Shown here piece after piece: positions 9,017 to 17,425 of a DNA stretch of 64,000 bases (position 1 is its first letter; each line of letters opens with the position of its first letter). The translations under genes were made by a program, and so were the position numbers. Under the pieces are notes generated by a model, which saw only the letters and a list, made by a program, of their open reading frames with translations, did no database searches and had not been told where the DNA came from. The stretch lies in contig NZ_AVPK01000005.1 of assembly GCF_000768685.1 (NCBI RefSeq), positions 1-64,000 of the forward strand, in the 5' to 3' direction. Source of the stretch: Knoellia subterranea KCTC 19937. GTDB taxonomy: Bacteria; Actinomycetota; Actinomycetes; Actinomycetales; Dermatophilaceae.

Positions 9017-9082
9017 GCCACCGCACCGAGCACCGCAACGAGCGACCTCTGCGCCGGTCACGCGACCCACACTTCACGTTGT

Positions 9083-9180
9083 GCGCCGGTCGCGCGATCG
9101 GCGCAGATGTTGGTGACCGGTGCAGGAATGCAAGCGCCGCTCATCACGGTGAGCGCCGGTCGCGCGATCGGCGCAGATGT
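9083..9180. repeat. Two identical 28-bp palindromic direct repeats
   Basis: Identical 28-bp units lie at 9083-9110 and 9153-9180, 70 bp apart. Each contains the dyad GCGCCG-10 nt-CGGCGC followed by AGATGT. A degenerate third copy begins at about 9052 (GCGCCGGTCACGCGACC). They lie in the 200-bp gap between the response regulator gene end and the promoter of the small membrane gene, so they could be operators for that gene or a terminator cluster. Apart from these units the gap holds only the -10 box. Confidence 0.7.
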
Positions 9181-9204
9181 CGTGAACGCGACGGCCGCGG
9201 CGCG

Positions 9205-9972
9205 TCAGACGAGGCGGCGGCCCATCGCCCAGGCGGTCAGTTCGTGCCGCGACGACAGTTGCAGCTTCCGGAGCACCGAGGAGACGTGCGTCTCGACCGT
9301 CTTCACCGAGATGAAGAGCTCCTTGGCGACCTCCTTGTACTGATAGCCGCGCGCAATGAGTCGCATCACCTCACGCTCTCGGGCGGACAGTCGGTCGAGC
9401 TCCTCGTCGACCTCGGCGATCTCACCCGCGGCGGCCCCGAACGCATCGAGGACGAACCCCGCCAGCCGCGGCGAGAACACGGCGTCCCCGTCGGCGACCC
9501 GTCGCACGGCGGTCGCGAGGTCGCGGGCCGTGATCGTCTTCGTGACGTAGCCGCGAGCGCCGGCCCGGATGACGGCGATGACGTCCTCGGCCGCATCGGA
9601 CACCGACAGTGCGAGGAAGCGCACGGGGGCTCCGGCCTCCGTCTCGACGCCCACGCACCCGTGGATGACGTCGGCGCCGCCCTTGCCCGTGCCGCCGGGC
9701 AGGTGCACGTCGAGGAGGACGACATCGGGCCTGGTGTCGCGGATGACCTTGACGGCGGCTTCGACGTCAGGTGCCTCACCGACGATCTCGATGGCCGCGC
9801 CGGCTTCTTCTGCGAGCTCGCTGCGGACACCCGTGCGGAACATCCGGTGGTCGTCGACGAGGACGATCCGGACGGGTCCGGTGCGCGGCGCGCTGGGCTG
9901 ATTCGACTGGCCGGGCTGGCCGGAGCCGCCCGGCGGCAGGCCGGACGGACCGGGTTGCGTGGGCTGGGTCAT
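9205..9972 (-). CDS. NarL/LuxR-type response regulator
   Basis: The 255-residue protein has a 30-residue Pro/Gly-rich extension, a receiver domain (about 33-160; acidic pocket VDD, phospho-acceptor in VVLLDVHLPG, Thr in LALSVSD, Lys in GYVTKT) and a C-terminal LuxR helix-turn-helix (about 190-255, LSAREREVMRLIARGYQYKEVAKELFIS). It is co-transcribed with the PspC-type kinase through an ATGA overlap. The pair probably controls the divergent PspC gene in response to envelope stress. Confidence 0.9.
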   Translation of the reverse strand: MTQPTQPGPSGLPPGGSGQPGQSNQPSAPRTGPVRIVLVDDHRMFRTGVRSELAEEAGAAIEIVGEAPDVEAAVKVIRDTRPDVVLLDVHLPGGTGKGGADVIHGCVGVETEAGAPVRFLALSVSDAAEDVIAVIRAGARGYVTKTITARDLATAVRRVADGDAVFSPRLAGFVLDAFGAAAGEIAEVDEELDRLSAREREVMRLIARGYQYKEVAKELFISVKTVETHVSSVLRKLQLSSRHELTAWAMGRRLV

Positions 9973-11222
9973 GACTCGTCTCCTTCGAGAGGCGGCAGCG
10001 TCAGCTCCACCTCGGTTCCGTCCTCACGGCGGCGCACCCTGGCGGTGCCCCCGTGTCGTTCCATCCTGCCGAGGATCGACGCCCGCACACCCAACCGGTC
10101 CTCGGGGATGTCGTCGAGGTCGAAGCCCTCGCCGCGGTCGCGCACGAACGCCTCCACTCCCGTGGGCCCGATCTCTGCGTATGCCGTCACGGGCGGCTTC
10201 CCGTGTCGCGTCGCGTTGAGCATGGCCTCGCGCATCGCGCGAACCAAGGCCGTGCCGTGCTCCTCGAGGGGCCGGTCGCCCGTGACGACGAGATCGATGA
10301 CCACACCGCTGTGGTCCTCGACATCGTGTGCAGCGGCCGTCACCGCGGAGGCGAGGGTCTCGTCGGAACCGGCCGGACCGGCATACAGCCACGAGCGAAG
10401 CTCGCGCTCCTGGGCACGCGCGAGCTGGGTGACGGACGCGGGGTCGTGGGAGCGGCGCTGGATGAGGGCGAGGGTCTGCAGGACCGAGTCGTGGAGGTGG
10501 GCCGCGATGTCGGCGCGCTCGTTGGCGCGGGCCGCCACCTCCTGCTCCTCGCGGTAGTCGCGCCACAGCCGCACCACCCATGGCGCGGCGATGAGGGTGG
10601 TGCCGACGAGGACCGCGAGGGTCGCGAGAAGGGCATCGCCGATGGCCGCGAACGAATTGCCCCGGACGGTGAGCACGAGGATGCCGATGACGGCGACGGC
10701 GATACCGAGTCCAAGGCGCAGGACGAGGAGTCCGCGGTCCTGGGGCGACGTGCCGAGCCACTTGGTCCGCTCTGCGTCGTCGAGGTGGGACCACGCGACG
10801 GCGACGCCTCCGGCGATGAGGAGCAAGGGGAGGAGGATGCCGGCCCGCACATCGACGCCGGCCCACTGGAGTCCGACGACCGTCCCGATGAGCACGAGCA
10901 GCCCACCGGCCGCGACAAACATGCCCCACCGGGACTCGCCGAGGCCGGAGACCGCGCGCAGGGCACCCGGCTCGCGCTGGACGCCCCCGGTGTCGCTCGA
11001 CGGGGTGACGACCCACAGGAAGAGGTAGACCGGCAGTCCGGGGCCGGTGAGGGCCAGCACGATCATCGCGACGTGGACCCACCGCCGACTCACGCCGAGG
11101 TGCTCGGCGATGCCGGCGCACACTCCCCCGAGCCAGCGGCCGTCGAGGGGTCGGGTGAGGGCCGGACGTCCCGGTGGGGCGTCGGCTGCCTGGTCCCTCA
11201 GGCGTTCGTACGGTGTGGCCAC
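9969..11222 (-). CDS. PspC-domain sensor histidine kinase
   Basis: The protein starts with a PspC domain (about 20-80, PLDGRWLGGVCAGIAEHLGVSRRWVHVAMIVLALTGPGLPVYLFLW), then four to five further membrane segments, a HisKA_3-type dimerisation helix with the H-box HLHDSVLQTLALIQ, and a HATPase with DRGEGFDLDDIP and GVRASILGRM. It senses at the membrane and phosphorylates the adjacent NarL regulator. I place the start at GTG 11222 (417 residues) because CAGGAT lies 6 nt upstream; GTG 11240 would add six residues. PspC-kinase/regulator pairs are a known actinobacterial envelope-stress arrangement. Confidence 0.85.
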   Translation of the reverse strand: MATPYERLRDQAADAPPGRPALTRPLDGRWLGGVCAGIAEHLGVSRRWVHVAMIVLALTGPGLPVYLFLWVVTPSSDTGGVQREPGALRAVSGLGESRWGMFVAAGGLLVLIGTVVGLQWAGVDVRAGILLPLLLIAGGVAVAWSHLDDAERTKWLGTSPQDRGLLVLRLGLGIAVAVIGILVLTVRGNSFAAIGDALLATLAVLVGTTLIAAPWVVRLWRDYREEQEVAARANERADIAAHLHDSVLQTLALIQRRSHDPASVTQLARAQERELRSWLYAGPAGSDETLASAVTAAAHDVEDHSGVVIDLVVTGDRPLEEHGTALVRAMREAMLNATRHGKPPVTAYAEIGPTGVEAFVRDRGEGFDLDDIPEDRLGVRASILGRMERHGGTARVRRREDGTEVELTLPPLEGDES

Positions 11223-11348
11223 TCCCCCATCCTGACGCACGATCGAGCCGAAGGAGGCCGTCGCCGGGGTCGCTCGGGGGTCCCCTCAGGGAGTCGTCAG
11301 GGTCGACCCTCATGGCAGCGAGGCTCCGCGTCGGCCACTGTTGATGAC

Positions 11349-12986
11349 ATGACGCAGACATCAGGGCCGAATCCGGCCACCCCCACCCAGGGCCCGGGCC
11401 AGACCCAGGGCAGCAAGTTCTGGGATGACATCCTCTCCACCGGAATCCGCCGGGACCGCTCCCGCCAGTGGTTCGGCGGAGTGTGTGCCGGAATCGCGCG
11501 CAAGGTCGACGTCGACCCCGTGCTCATCCGGGCCGCCGTCATTGCGCTGACCCTCTTCGGCGGGTTCGGTGTCGTCGTCTATCTGATCGCCTGGCTCCTG
11601 CTCCCCGACGAGACGGGGCGCATCATGGCCCGCGACGCCATCGGCCGCGACGGGTCCGCCGATGCCGGTGGCGCCATCGCCCTGTCGGTCATCGCGCTCA
11701 TCGTCATCGCCGCGATCATCTTCGGGGACGACGGCTTCCTCATCGGCTGGGGCGTCATCCCGCTCGCCGTGATCGGCTGGCTCGTCTGGCGTCACCAGCA
11801 GGGCAAGCAGGCTGCAGCAACGTCTCCGTGGGTCGGAGCGCCCGTCTCCGGGGCCGAACCGCAGTTCTCGGGTACGTCCATGAGCCGGTCCGGGGCCATG
11901 CCCGCCTCCCAGCCCGGTTCCCCCGACACGACCATGTATGCCGCGAGCTCGGCTCCCGCGTTCCCGGCCACCTCCGCGTCGGCCCCCGTGTCACCCCCCG
12001 CGTCACCCTCCGCGTCGGCCCCCGAGTTCCCGGCGACGTCCGCACCGGCGCACGACGAGGCGTCGGCACAGTCCGGCAGCACAGCCGAGACCCAGACCGC
12101 CTGGTACCCGCCGCCCGCTCCCCCCATCCCCCCGCGCGCCCACGTCCCGCTGGCTCCGCCCCCGCCGCCGCGTCCGCGCCGTCGTGGGGCCGGGTTCGCC
12201 GGATTCGCCCTCGTCCTGGGTGCCGCGATCGTCGGCTACGGCGCGGGCCTGATGCTCGACGACCCGCTGAACTTCCCGGGCTCCTCCGAGCTGCTCGGCG
12301 GCATCATCGGCCTCGCCGCCGCATCCCTTGCCACGTTGATCATCGGCCTCATGGGCCGTCGCAGCTTCATGGCTTCGGCGCTCGTCCTCATCCTCGGTCT
12401 CGGCACTGCCGGCGCCGCGATCGGCGAGGAGACGCTGAGCAACGGTCAGGGCAGTCGCACCTGGGTGCCGTCTCTCTCGACGACCAACTCCGTCTACGAG
12501 CTCGGCGCCGGAGAATCCACCCTCGACCTCCGTCCCCTCGTGGACCAGCTGGCCGCACCGCAGCCTGCCCCCTCGGTCGCGCCCACCCCGAGCACGGTGC
12601 CGACGCCGAGCCTGGCACCGGCACCGGCACCGACGGACTCCCCCTCGGCCGGTGCGACACCGGCGCCCACCGTGGCGCCGTCCGCAAGCGCTGTCCCCGC
12701 TCCGAGCGCGGCCCAGCCACTGGTGCCCCAGCGGATCGAGGCACGCCAGGGTGCTGGCGAGATGCGCATCATCGTGCCGCGAGGTGCCAACGTCCGGATC
12801 GTCGCGCGGTCCGACTTCGGCGAGGTCGTCGTGCGTGGTGACCTGCCCGGCGCCTTCTCCGACCGCGACAACGGCAACAACAACGGCCCGAGCGAGACCG
12901 TGACCGTCAACGTCGGCGGGGCCGCACCCACCATCATCGTCCGCGCCGACATGCGCTTCGGCCAGATCACCATCCAGGAGGGCTGA
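11349..12986 (+). CDS. PspC-domain membrane protein with C-terminal toastrack-like domain
   Basis: The 545-residue protein has an N-terminal PspC domain (about 30-95, QWFGGVCAGIARKVDVDPVLIRAAVIALTLFGGFGVVVYLIAWLLLP), two further helices, a long Ala/Pro/Ser-rich linker, a second membrane block (about 280-350), another Pro-rich linker and a C-terminal beta domain (about 460-545, MRIIVPRGANVRIVARSDFGEVVVRGD) resembling the LiaF/toastrack fold. It is divergent from the PspC-kinase, so it is probably its target or co-sensor. CACTGT lies 7 nt before ATG 11349. The Pro-rich linkers suggest the beta domain reaches away from the membrane. Confidence 0.8.
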   Translation: MTQTSGPNPATPTQGPGQTQGSKFWDDILSTGIRRDRSRQWFGGVCAGIARKVDVDPVLIRAAVIALTLFGGFGVVVYLIAWLLLPDETGRIMARDAIGRDGSADAGGAIALSVIALIVIAAIIFGDDGFLIGWGVIPLAVIGWLVWRHQQGKQAAATSPWVGAPVSGAEPQFSGTSMSRSGAMPASQPGSPDTTMYAASSAPAFPATSASAPVSPPASPSASAPEFPATSAPAHDEASAQSGSTAETQTAWYPPPAPPIPPRAHVPLAPPPPPRPRRRGAGFAGFALVLGAAIVGYGAGLMLDDPLNFPGSSELLGGIIGLAAASLATLIIGLMGRRSFMASALVLILGLGTAGAAIGEETLSNGQGSRTWVPSLSTTNSVYELGAGESTLDLRPLVDQLAAPQPAPSVAPTPSTVPTPSLAPAPAPTDSPSAGATPAPTVAPSASAVPAPSAAQPLVPQRIEARQGAGEMRIIVPRGANVRIVARSDFGEVVVRGDLPGAFSDRDNGNNNGPSETVTVNVGGAAPTIIVRADMRFGQITIQEG

Positions 12987-12989
12987 CCG

Positions 12990-13499
12990 ATGAGCCAGCA
13001 CGACCCGAACACGCCAGAGCCCACCACCCCCGAGCCCACCACGCCCGAGACGAGCACCTCGAGCGACCCCACGCGGGCCATCGAGACCCACGAAACCGAG
13101 GTCCTCGAGACGATGCTCGACGAGTCGCACGAGGGGCGCACGTCCTCCTCCGACTCCCCCGAACCGGCGGCGACGCTGCCGGCATCGGAGCCGGCGCCGG
13201 ACACGCGCCCCGGACCCGCGGACCCCTCTCCCGCACCGGCATACGCGCCGCCTGTCGCGTCCCAGTACGCGGCGCAAGCGACGCAGCCGGCCGTCCAGGA
13301 ATTCAAGTCCGGCCCGGCTCCGATGACCTCCGTCATGGGACTCCTCGGCCTGCTCACCGCCATCGCGGTGCTCCTCACGCAGGCCACCGATCTCGACATC
13401 CATTGGGGTGTCGTCGGACCCGTCACCGTCGTCGGTGCCGGAGTCCTGCTCGTCGTCCTCGGACTGGCGGGTCTGCGCGGTCAGCGCTTCAGGGGCTGA
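12990..13499 (+). CDS. Hypothetical membrane protein downstream of PspC
   Basis: The 169-residue protein starts 3 nt after the PspC gene stop. It has a long acidic, Pro/Thr/Ser-rich N-terminal tail (1-108, with the repeat EPTTPEPTTPET) and two C-terminal membrane helices (about 110-165). No family is recognised. Position and disorder suggest an accessory of the PspC system. Confidence 0.65.
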   Translation: MSQHDPNTPEPTTPEPTTPETSTSSDPTRAIETHETEVLETMLDESHEGRTSSSDSPEPAATLPASEPAPDTRPGPADPSPAPAYAPPVASQYAAQATQPAVQEFKSGPAPMTSVMGLLGLLTAIAVLLTQATDLDIHWGVVGPVTVVGAGVLLVVLGLAGLRGQRFRG

Positions 13500-13503
13500 G
13501 AGC

Positions 13504-14184
13504 TCACCGCACAGGCACGCCGGCAGCGGCGAGTGCATCCGGGACCGAGCTCGCGAGCGTCACGCTCGCGAGCTCGGTCTCGTGCACCCACCGGGCAGCC
13601 GACGTCGAACCACCGACGTCGAGGACGACCGGGTCCGTGGGTTCGGGACACGTGGCGGTGTGGAACAGCCGCACCGCATGGAAGTCCTCGACGCGTCCGC
13701 TCGGCGCGCGACCCACCCAGTGCCGGGTCATGACCGTGAGCAACGTGACGTCGGTGACGTGCTGTCCGGTCTCCTCATGGACCTCGCGGACGACGGCGTC
13801 GGAGGGTTGCTCGCCGGGATCGAGACCGCCACCGGGGAGGTTCCACAGGCCCGCGGCGTTGGTCCTGGCCGACAGCTCGGTGACGAGGATTCCTCGCGAG
13901 CTCCGCACGACGGCATACGCCGCAATCCGTTGGTAGGGAACGACTTTCGCGAGATCCTCGTCCGTCACGTCCTCGTCGTGCGGGACCACGGCGGAGGGTG
14001 CGACGGTCGCGTGGGAGGCGCGAACGGCATACGTGATCGTGAGGTCCTCGGGTGAGTCGCGCACGGCAGACACGGGTTCGCCCGACCATCCGCGGGTCGC
14101 GAGTTCCGTTGCGGGGTCGGCTCCGTGCGCCAGCTCGAAGCGCGCGACCTCCCGATTCCCCTGCAGCGCAACGATGCCGATCAT
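13504..14184 (-). CDS. NUDIX hydrolase
   Basis: The 226-residue enzyme carries a full Nudix box, GGGLDPGEQPSDAVVREVHEETGQ in segments (Gly, Glu, REVHEE and Gly present), so it hydrolyses a nucleoside diphosphate derivative; the substrate cannot be told. ATG 14184 overlaps the glycosyltransferase stop (ATGA), giving an operon. Its last 35 codons contain a perfect 18-bp-arm palindrome (13543-13579), described separately. Confidence 0.85.
   Translation of the reverse strand: MIGIVALQGNREVARFELAHGADPATELATRGWSGEPVSAVRDSPEDLTITYAVRASHATVAPSAVVPHDEDVTDEDLAKVVPYQRIAAYAVVRSSRGILVTELSARTNAAGLWNLPGGGLDPGEQPSDAVVREVHEETGQHVTDVTLLTVMTRHWVGRAPSGRVEDFHAVRLFHTATCPEPTDPVVLDVGGSTSAARWVHETELASVTLASSVPDALAAAGVPVR
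13543..13579. repeat. Perfect 37-bp palindrome at the 3' end of the NUDIX gene
   Basis: Arms 13543-13560 and 13562-13579 (GACCGAGCTCGCGAGCGT and its complement) are perfect around one central base. The sequence is in frame and encodes ELASVTLASSV near the C-terminus. It starts 39 bp inside the gene end and could act as an intragenic terminator for the convergent PspC operon. Confidence 0.8.
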
Positions 14185-15389
14185 CGGACTCGTCCCCGCG
14201 CGCGCTCGTATTCGCCCAACGTCACCTCGGTGATCCGCTCCCACGACTGTGCGGGTGGGGTCGTGAGGTTGTGGGTCCGGATCTGCGCGAGTCGGTCGGC
14301 GTCCGCCGCGAGCTCCGCGAGTCCCGTTGCGAGGTCCTCGTCGGACGAGCGGAGTATGCCGTTGCGCCCGTCCGCGACGAAGTCCTCCACGCCGGTGCCC
14401 CTCAGGGCCGCCACGGCGAGTCCCGCGGTGCGCGCTTCGAGCGGTGCGATGCCGAAGGCCTCGAGGCGAGCCGTCGTGAGATAGATGTCGCTGCGCCAGT
14501 GCAGAGCCCGCAACTCGTCCCGAGTCACCCGCCCCGGCAGGTGGATCCAGTCGATGCCGTGGCGCTCCAATTGCGTTGTCATCAGGCGGCGTTGGGGACC
14601 GTCGCCGACAAGGTGGGATTCGAGTCGCACGTGAGGAGCGATGCGGTCCAGGTGGGTGCGTGCCGCCCGGAGAACGTCGACGAGCGCCCCCGGACGCTTG
14701 CGCCGCACGAAGCGCATGGCGCTGACGACCCGCACCACGGAGTCACCGGCAGAGTCGCCGGTGGAGTGGCCGGCGGCGGCACTGCTGGGCGCGGCATCGA
14801 CGTCGCCCGGCGCACGCCACTGGGCGACGTCGATGCCGTTGCCGAGGACCTCGACCGGCACGCCGCCAGCGATCCCCGCCACACGCTCTGCGGCCATCGA
14901 CGACACAGCGGACAGGGCGGCGCCGGCCTCGCCCCATCGGCGGGCGTGCCCGAGAGCTCGGAAGAGCGGCGCGCTCCGGTCGATGACGCAGTGCCACGTC
15001 GCCGCGGTCGGCAGGCCCACGTCGAGCGCGACACCGATCATGTCCGTGGCGAACGGGCTGACGACGCCCATGTGTCCATGGGCGACGTCGAAGCCGCCAC
15101 GGACAAGCAGTTCTCGCACCTCGTCCTTGGCAAAAGGGTTGATCGGTGGTGCACCGGGGATGCGCAGCGGCAGACGGTGGACGGTCACGACGGTGCCGAG
15201 GTGCGGGTCGGTCTCCCGGTGCGTCGTCGCCTCGCGGGTGTCGCTGGGCGTGGCCGTGACGACCTCGACCTCGTGCCCCTCGGCCGTGAGCCGGTGCGCG
15301 AGATCGTGGACCTGGACCTCGATCCCACCGAGGCGCGGCAGATAGCAGTCCGACAACAGGGCGACCTTCACGAACGTCAACCTTGCCAT
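14181..15389 (-). CDS. GT4-family glycosyltransferase
   Basis: The 402-residue GT-B enzyme has the N-terminal acceptor motif SDCYLPRLGGIEVQVHDLAHRL and the C-terminal donor-site segment with the EX7E pattern (TARLEAFGIAPLEARTAG), as in GDP-mannose-dependent lipid mannosyltransferases and related GT4 enzymes. It probably adds a sugar to an envelope lipid. A start at GTG 15371 behind AAGG is possible. It is divergent from a PIG-L deacetylase and YbhN flippase gene pair, which suggests one envelope glycolipid pathway. Its rare ATA codon (14354 region) is inside a GGCATAC word. Confidence 0.8.
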   Translation of the reverse strand: MARLTFVKVALLSDCYLPRLGGIEVQVHDLAHRLTAEGHEVEVVTATPSDTREATTHRETDPHLGTVVTVHRLPLRIPGAPPINPFAKDEVRELLVRGGFDVAHGHMGVVSPFATDMIGVALDVGLPTAATWHCVIDRSAPLFRALGHARRWGEAGAALSAVSSMAAERVAGIAGGVPVEVLGNGIDVAQWRAPGDVDAAPSSAAAGHSTGDSAGDSVVRVVSAMRFVRRKRPGALVDVLRAARTHLDRIAPHVRLESHLVGDGPQRRLMTTQLERHGIDWIHLPGRVTRDELRALHWRSDIYLTTARLEAFGIAPLEARTAGLAVAALRGTGVEDFVADGRNGILRSSDEDLATGLAELAADADRLAQIRTHNLTTPPAQSWERITEVTLGEYERARGRVR

Positions 15390-15406
15390 GCGTCAGGATG
15401 GAGCCG

Positions 15407-16360
15407 ATGACGCGCACGCTCGTGGCCTTCCACGCACACCCTGACGACGAGGCCCTCCTCACCTCCGGCACCATGGCCAAGGCCGCTGCCGAAGGACATC
15501 GCGTCGTGCTCGTCATCGCCACCGACGGAGCCCTCGGCCTCGCCTCGGACGACTTCAGGTCGCCTACCAATGACTTGAACGCGTCCACCGAGCCCCGGCC
15601 CGACGCCGACTCCGAGGTGCCACCCAGCTCGCTCGCCGACGTGCGGCTCGACGAGGCCCGGAAGTCCGCCGAGGCACTGGGCGTCGCCCGGGTCGAGTGG
15701 CTGGGCTACGCCGACTCGGGGCACGACGGGCCGATCCCGGCCGACCCACCCGGACAGGTCCGCTTCTGCCGTGCGCCGATCGAAGAGGCCGCCGAACGGC
15801 TCGCCGCCATCCTCCGCACCGAGCGCGCCGACGTGTTGCTCACCTATGACGCTGCCGGCGGCTACGGGCACCGCGACCACGTCCGCGTCCACGAAGTCGG
15901 CGCCCGCGCTGCCGAGATCGCCCGCGAGACCTCGGGCACGGCGCTCCCCCGCGTCCTCGAGGCCACGGTCCCCCGCGACACCATCGCCCGCGCGATCCGG
16001 CTCGTGGGCAAGGTCTATCGCTTCCCCGACGAGTTCGACCCCACGAGCTTCGAGCGAGCCTTCACCGCCCGCGCCGACATCACCCACCGCATCAACGTCC
16101 GCCAGCACATCGCCGCCAAACGCGCCTCCATGCGAGCCCACGCCTCGCAGGCCTCGAACGACGGCTCCCAGAGCGGCGACCGCACGCTCGCGGCGTTCCT
16201 ACGGATCCCGCGTCCTCTCTATGACCTCGTGTTCGGCCGCGAATGGTTCCGCGACCCCGACGCGGCGGCGGACGACACAGGCACACCGCACGCGACGGGG
16301 GCCGACAACGTGAAGCGCGCACCCGGCATACGCACCGACGTCTTTGAGGGGTTGCCGTGA
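15407..16360 (+). CDS. PIG-L (LmbE/MshB) family N-deacetylase
   Basis: The 317-residue zinc hydrolase has the family's first metal motif AHPDDE (residues 9-14 region, FHAHPDDEALL) and the second, HRDHVRVHEVG. Members remove acetyl groups from GlcNAc-linked substrates such as GlcNAc-PI or GlcNAc-Ins. ATG 15407 is preferred because CAGGAT lies 7 nt upstream; ATG 15398 is also in frame. It overlaps the flippase gene by GTGA. With the neighbouring glycosyltransferase it may modify a glycosylated lipid; it could instead act in mycothiol metabolism. Confidence 0.8.
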   Translation: MTRTLVAFHAHPDDEALLTSGTMAKAAAEGHRVVLVIATDGALGLASDDFRSPTNDLNASTEPRPDADSEVPPSSLADVRLDEARKSAEALGVARVEWLGYADSGHDGPIPADPPGQVRFCRAPIEEAAERLAAILRTERADVLLTYDAAGGYGHRDHVRVHEVGARAAEIARETSGTALPRVLEATVPRDTIARAIRLVGKVYRFPDEFDPTSFERAFTARADITHRINVRQHIAAKRASMRAHASQASNDGSQSGDRTLAAFLRIPRPLYDLVFGREWFRDPDAAADDTGTPHATGADNVKRAPGIRTDVFEGLP

Positions 16361-17400
16361 GCAAGCGGACCAAGCAGGTCATCCGGGCAGTTCTCGGGAT
16401 CGCCCTGGCGATCGGGATCATCAGCTGGGGATTCCCGAGGCTCGCCCACACGACGTGGGCGGCCGTCTTCGAGAACCTCAAGGCCGTGTCGCCGTGGCAC
16501 TCCCTCGGCTTCCTCGGGCTCGTGCTCGTGGGGCTGTGGTCCTACACGTTCACGTTCACGGGATCACTGCCCGGGCTGTCGCACTGGCGCGCGTTCGTCG
16601 TGAACATCTGCGGCTCGTCGGTGAGCAACCTGCTCCCCGGTGGCGGCGCGGTGGGACTCGCGGCGACCTACACGATCCTGCGGTCGTGGGGATTCAAGAA
16701 CCGTGACGTCTCCACCTCGGCCATCGTCACCGGCGTGTGGAACACCCTCGCCCGGATCGCGCTCCCGATCATCGCCATCATCATGCTGTGGTGGGGCAAC
16801 GACGGCCTACCGGCGGCGTTGACGCGACTCGCCTGGGGTGGAGCGCTGACCGGGCTGACGATCCTCGGGGTGTTCGTCGCAATCCTCGCCAGCGAGAAGG
16901 CTGCTCAGACCATCGGGCGCGGACTGGACCGGGTGCTCGCGCCGCTCTTCCGCCGCCGGAAGCGCACCATGAGCATCGCCGATCTCGTCCATGACATGCG
17001 GGGCCGCATCAACGACGTCGTCCGCAACGGATGGCTCCAGATGACGCTGGGCATGGTCGGCTTCTTCGGCTTCTACTACCTGCTCTTCGTGCTCATCATG
17101 CGGGCCGTCGGAGTCGACGAGCTGCCACTGGGCATCCTGTTCGCCGCGTTCGCCATCGGTCGGTTGCTCACGGCCGTCGGTGTCACCCCGGGCGGCCTGG
17201 GCATCACCGAGTCCGCGATGGTGTTCGCGCTGGTCGAATGGGGCGCCGACGGCACGGCCGCCCTGACCGGTGCGATCCTCTTCTCGATCTTCACGCACCT
17301 CATGGAGGTGCCGCTCGGTGCGCTGGGCTGGCTCACGTGGTCGATGAGCCCCAAGGCGGCACCCGAGGAGATCGAGGCCGCCGAGGCCACCGCCCACTGA
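16357..17400 (+). CDS. YbhN/AglD-type flippase-like membrane protein
   Basis: The 347-residue protein has about eight membrane helices and the lysylphosphatidylglycerol synthase transmembrane (UPF0104) pattern, with the conserved SVSNLLPGGGAVGLAATYTILR and GVTPGGLGITESAMV segments. Related proteins are thought to move lipids or lipid-linked sugars across the membrane; the soluble synthase domain of MprF is absent. The start is GTG 16357 within the deacetylase stop, so the two are coupled. Together they suggest a lipid-linked sugar that is deacetylated and flipped. Confidence 0.8.
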   Translation: MSKRTKQVIRAVLGIALAIGIISWGFPRLAHTTWAAVFENLKAVSPWHSLGFLGLVLVGLWSYTFTFTGSLPGLSHWRAFVVNICGSSVSNLLPGGGAVGLAATYTILRSWGFKNRDVSTSAIVTGVWNTLARIALPIIAIIMLWWGNDGLPAALTRLAWGGALTGLTILGVFVAILASEKAAQTIGRGLDRVLAPLFRRRKRTMSIADLVHDMRGRINDVVRNGWLQMTLGMVGFFGFYYLLFVLIMRAVGVDELPLGILFAAFAIGRLLTAVGVTPGGLGITESAMVFALVEWGADGTAALTGAILFSIFTHLMEVPLGALGWLTWSMSPKAAPEEIEAAEATAH

Positions 17401-17425
17401 AGCCCGAAGACAAGGGGCCGCGCGA

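Noticed and set aside
9083-9180. Short CRISPR array
   Set aside because: Only two exact units with a 42-nt spacer, a third degenerate copy, no cas genes, and the units are better seen as operator-like palindromes.
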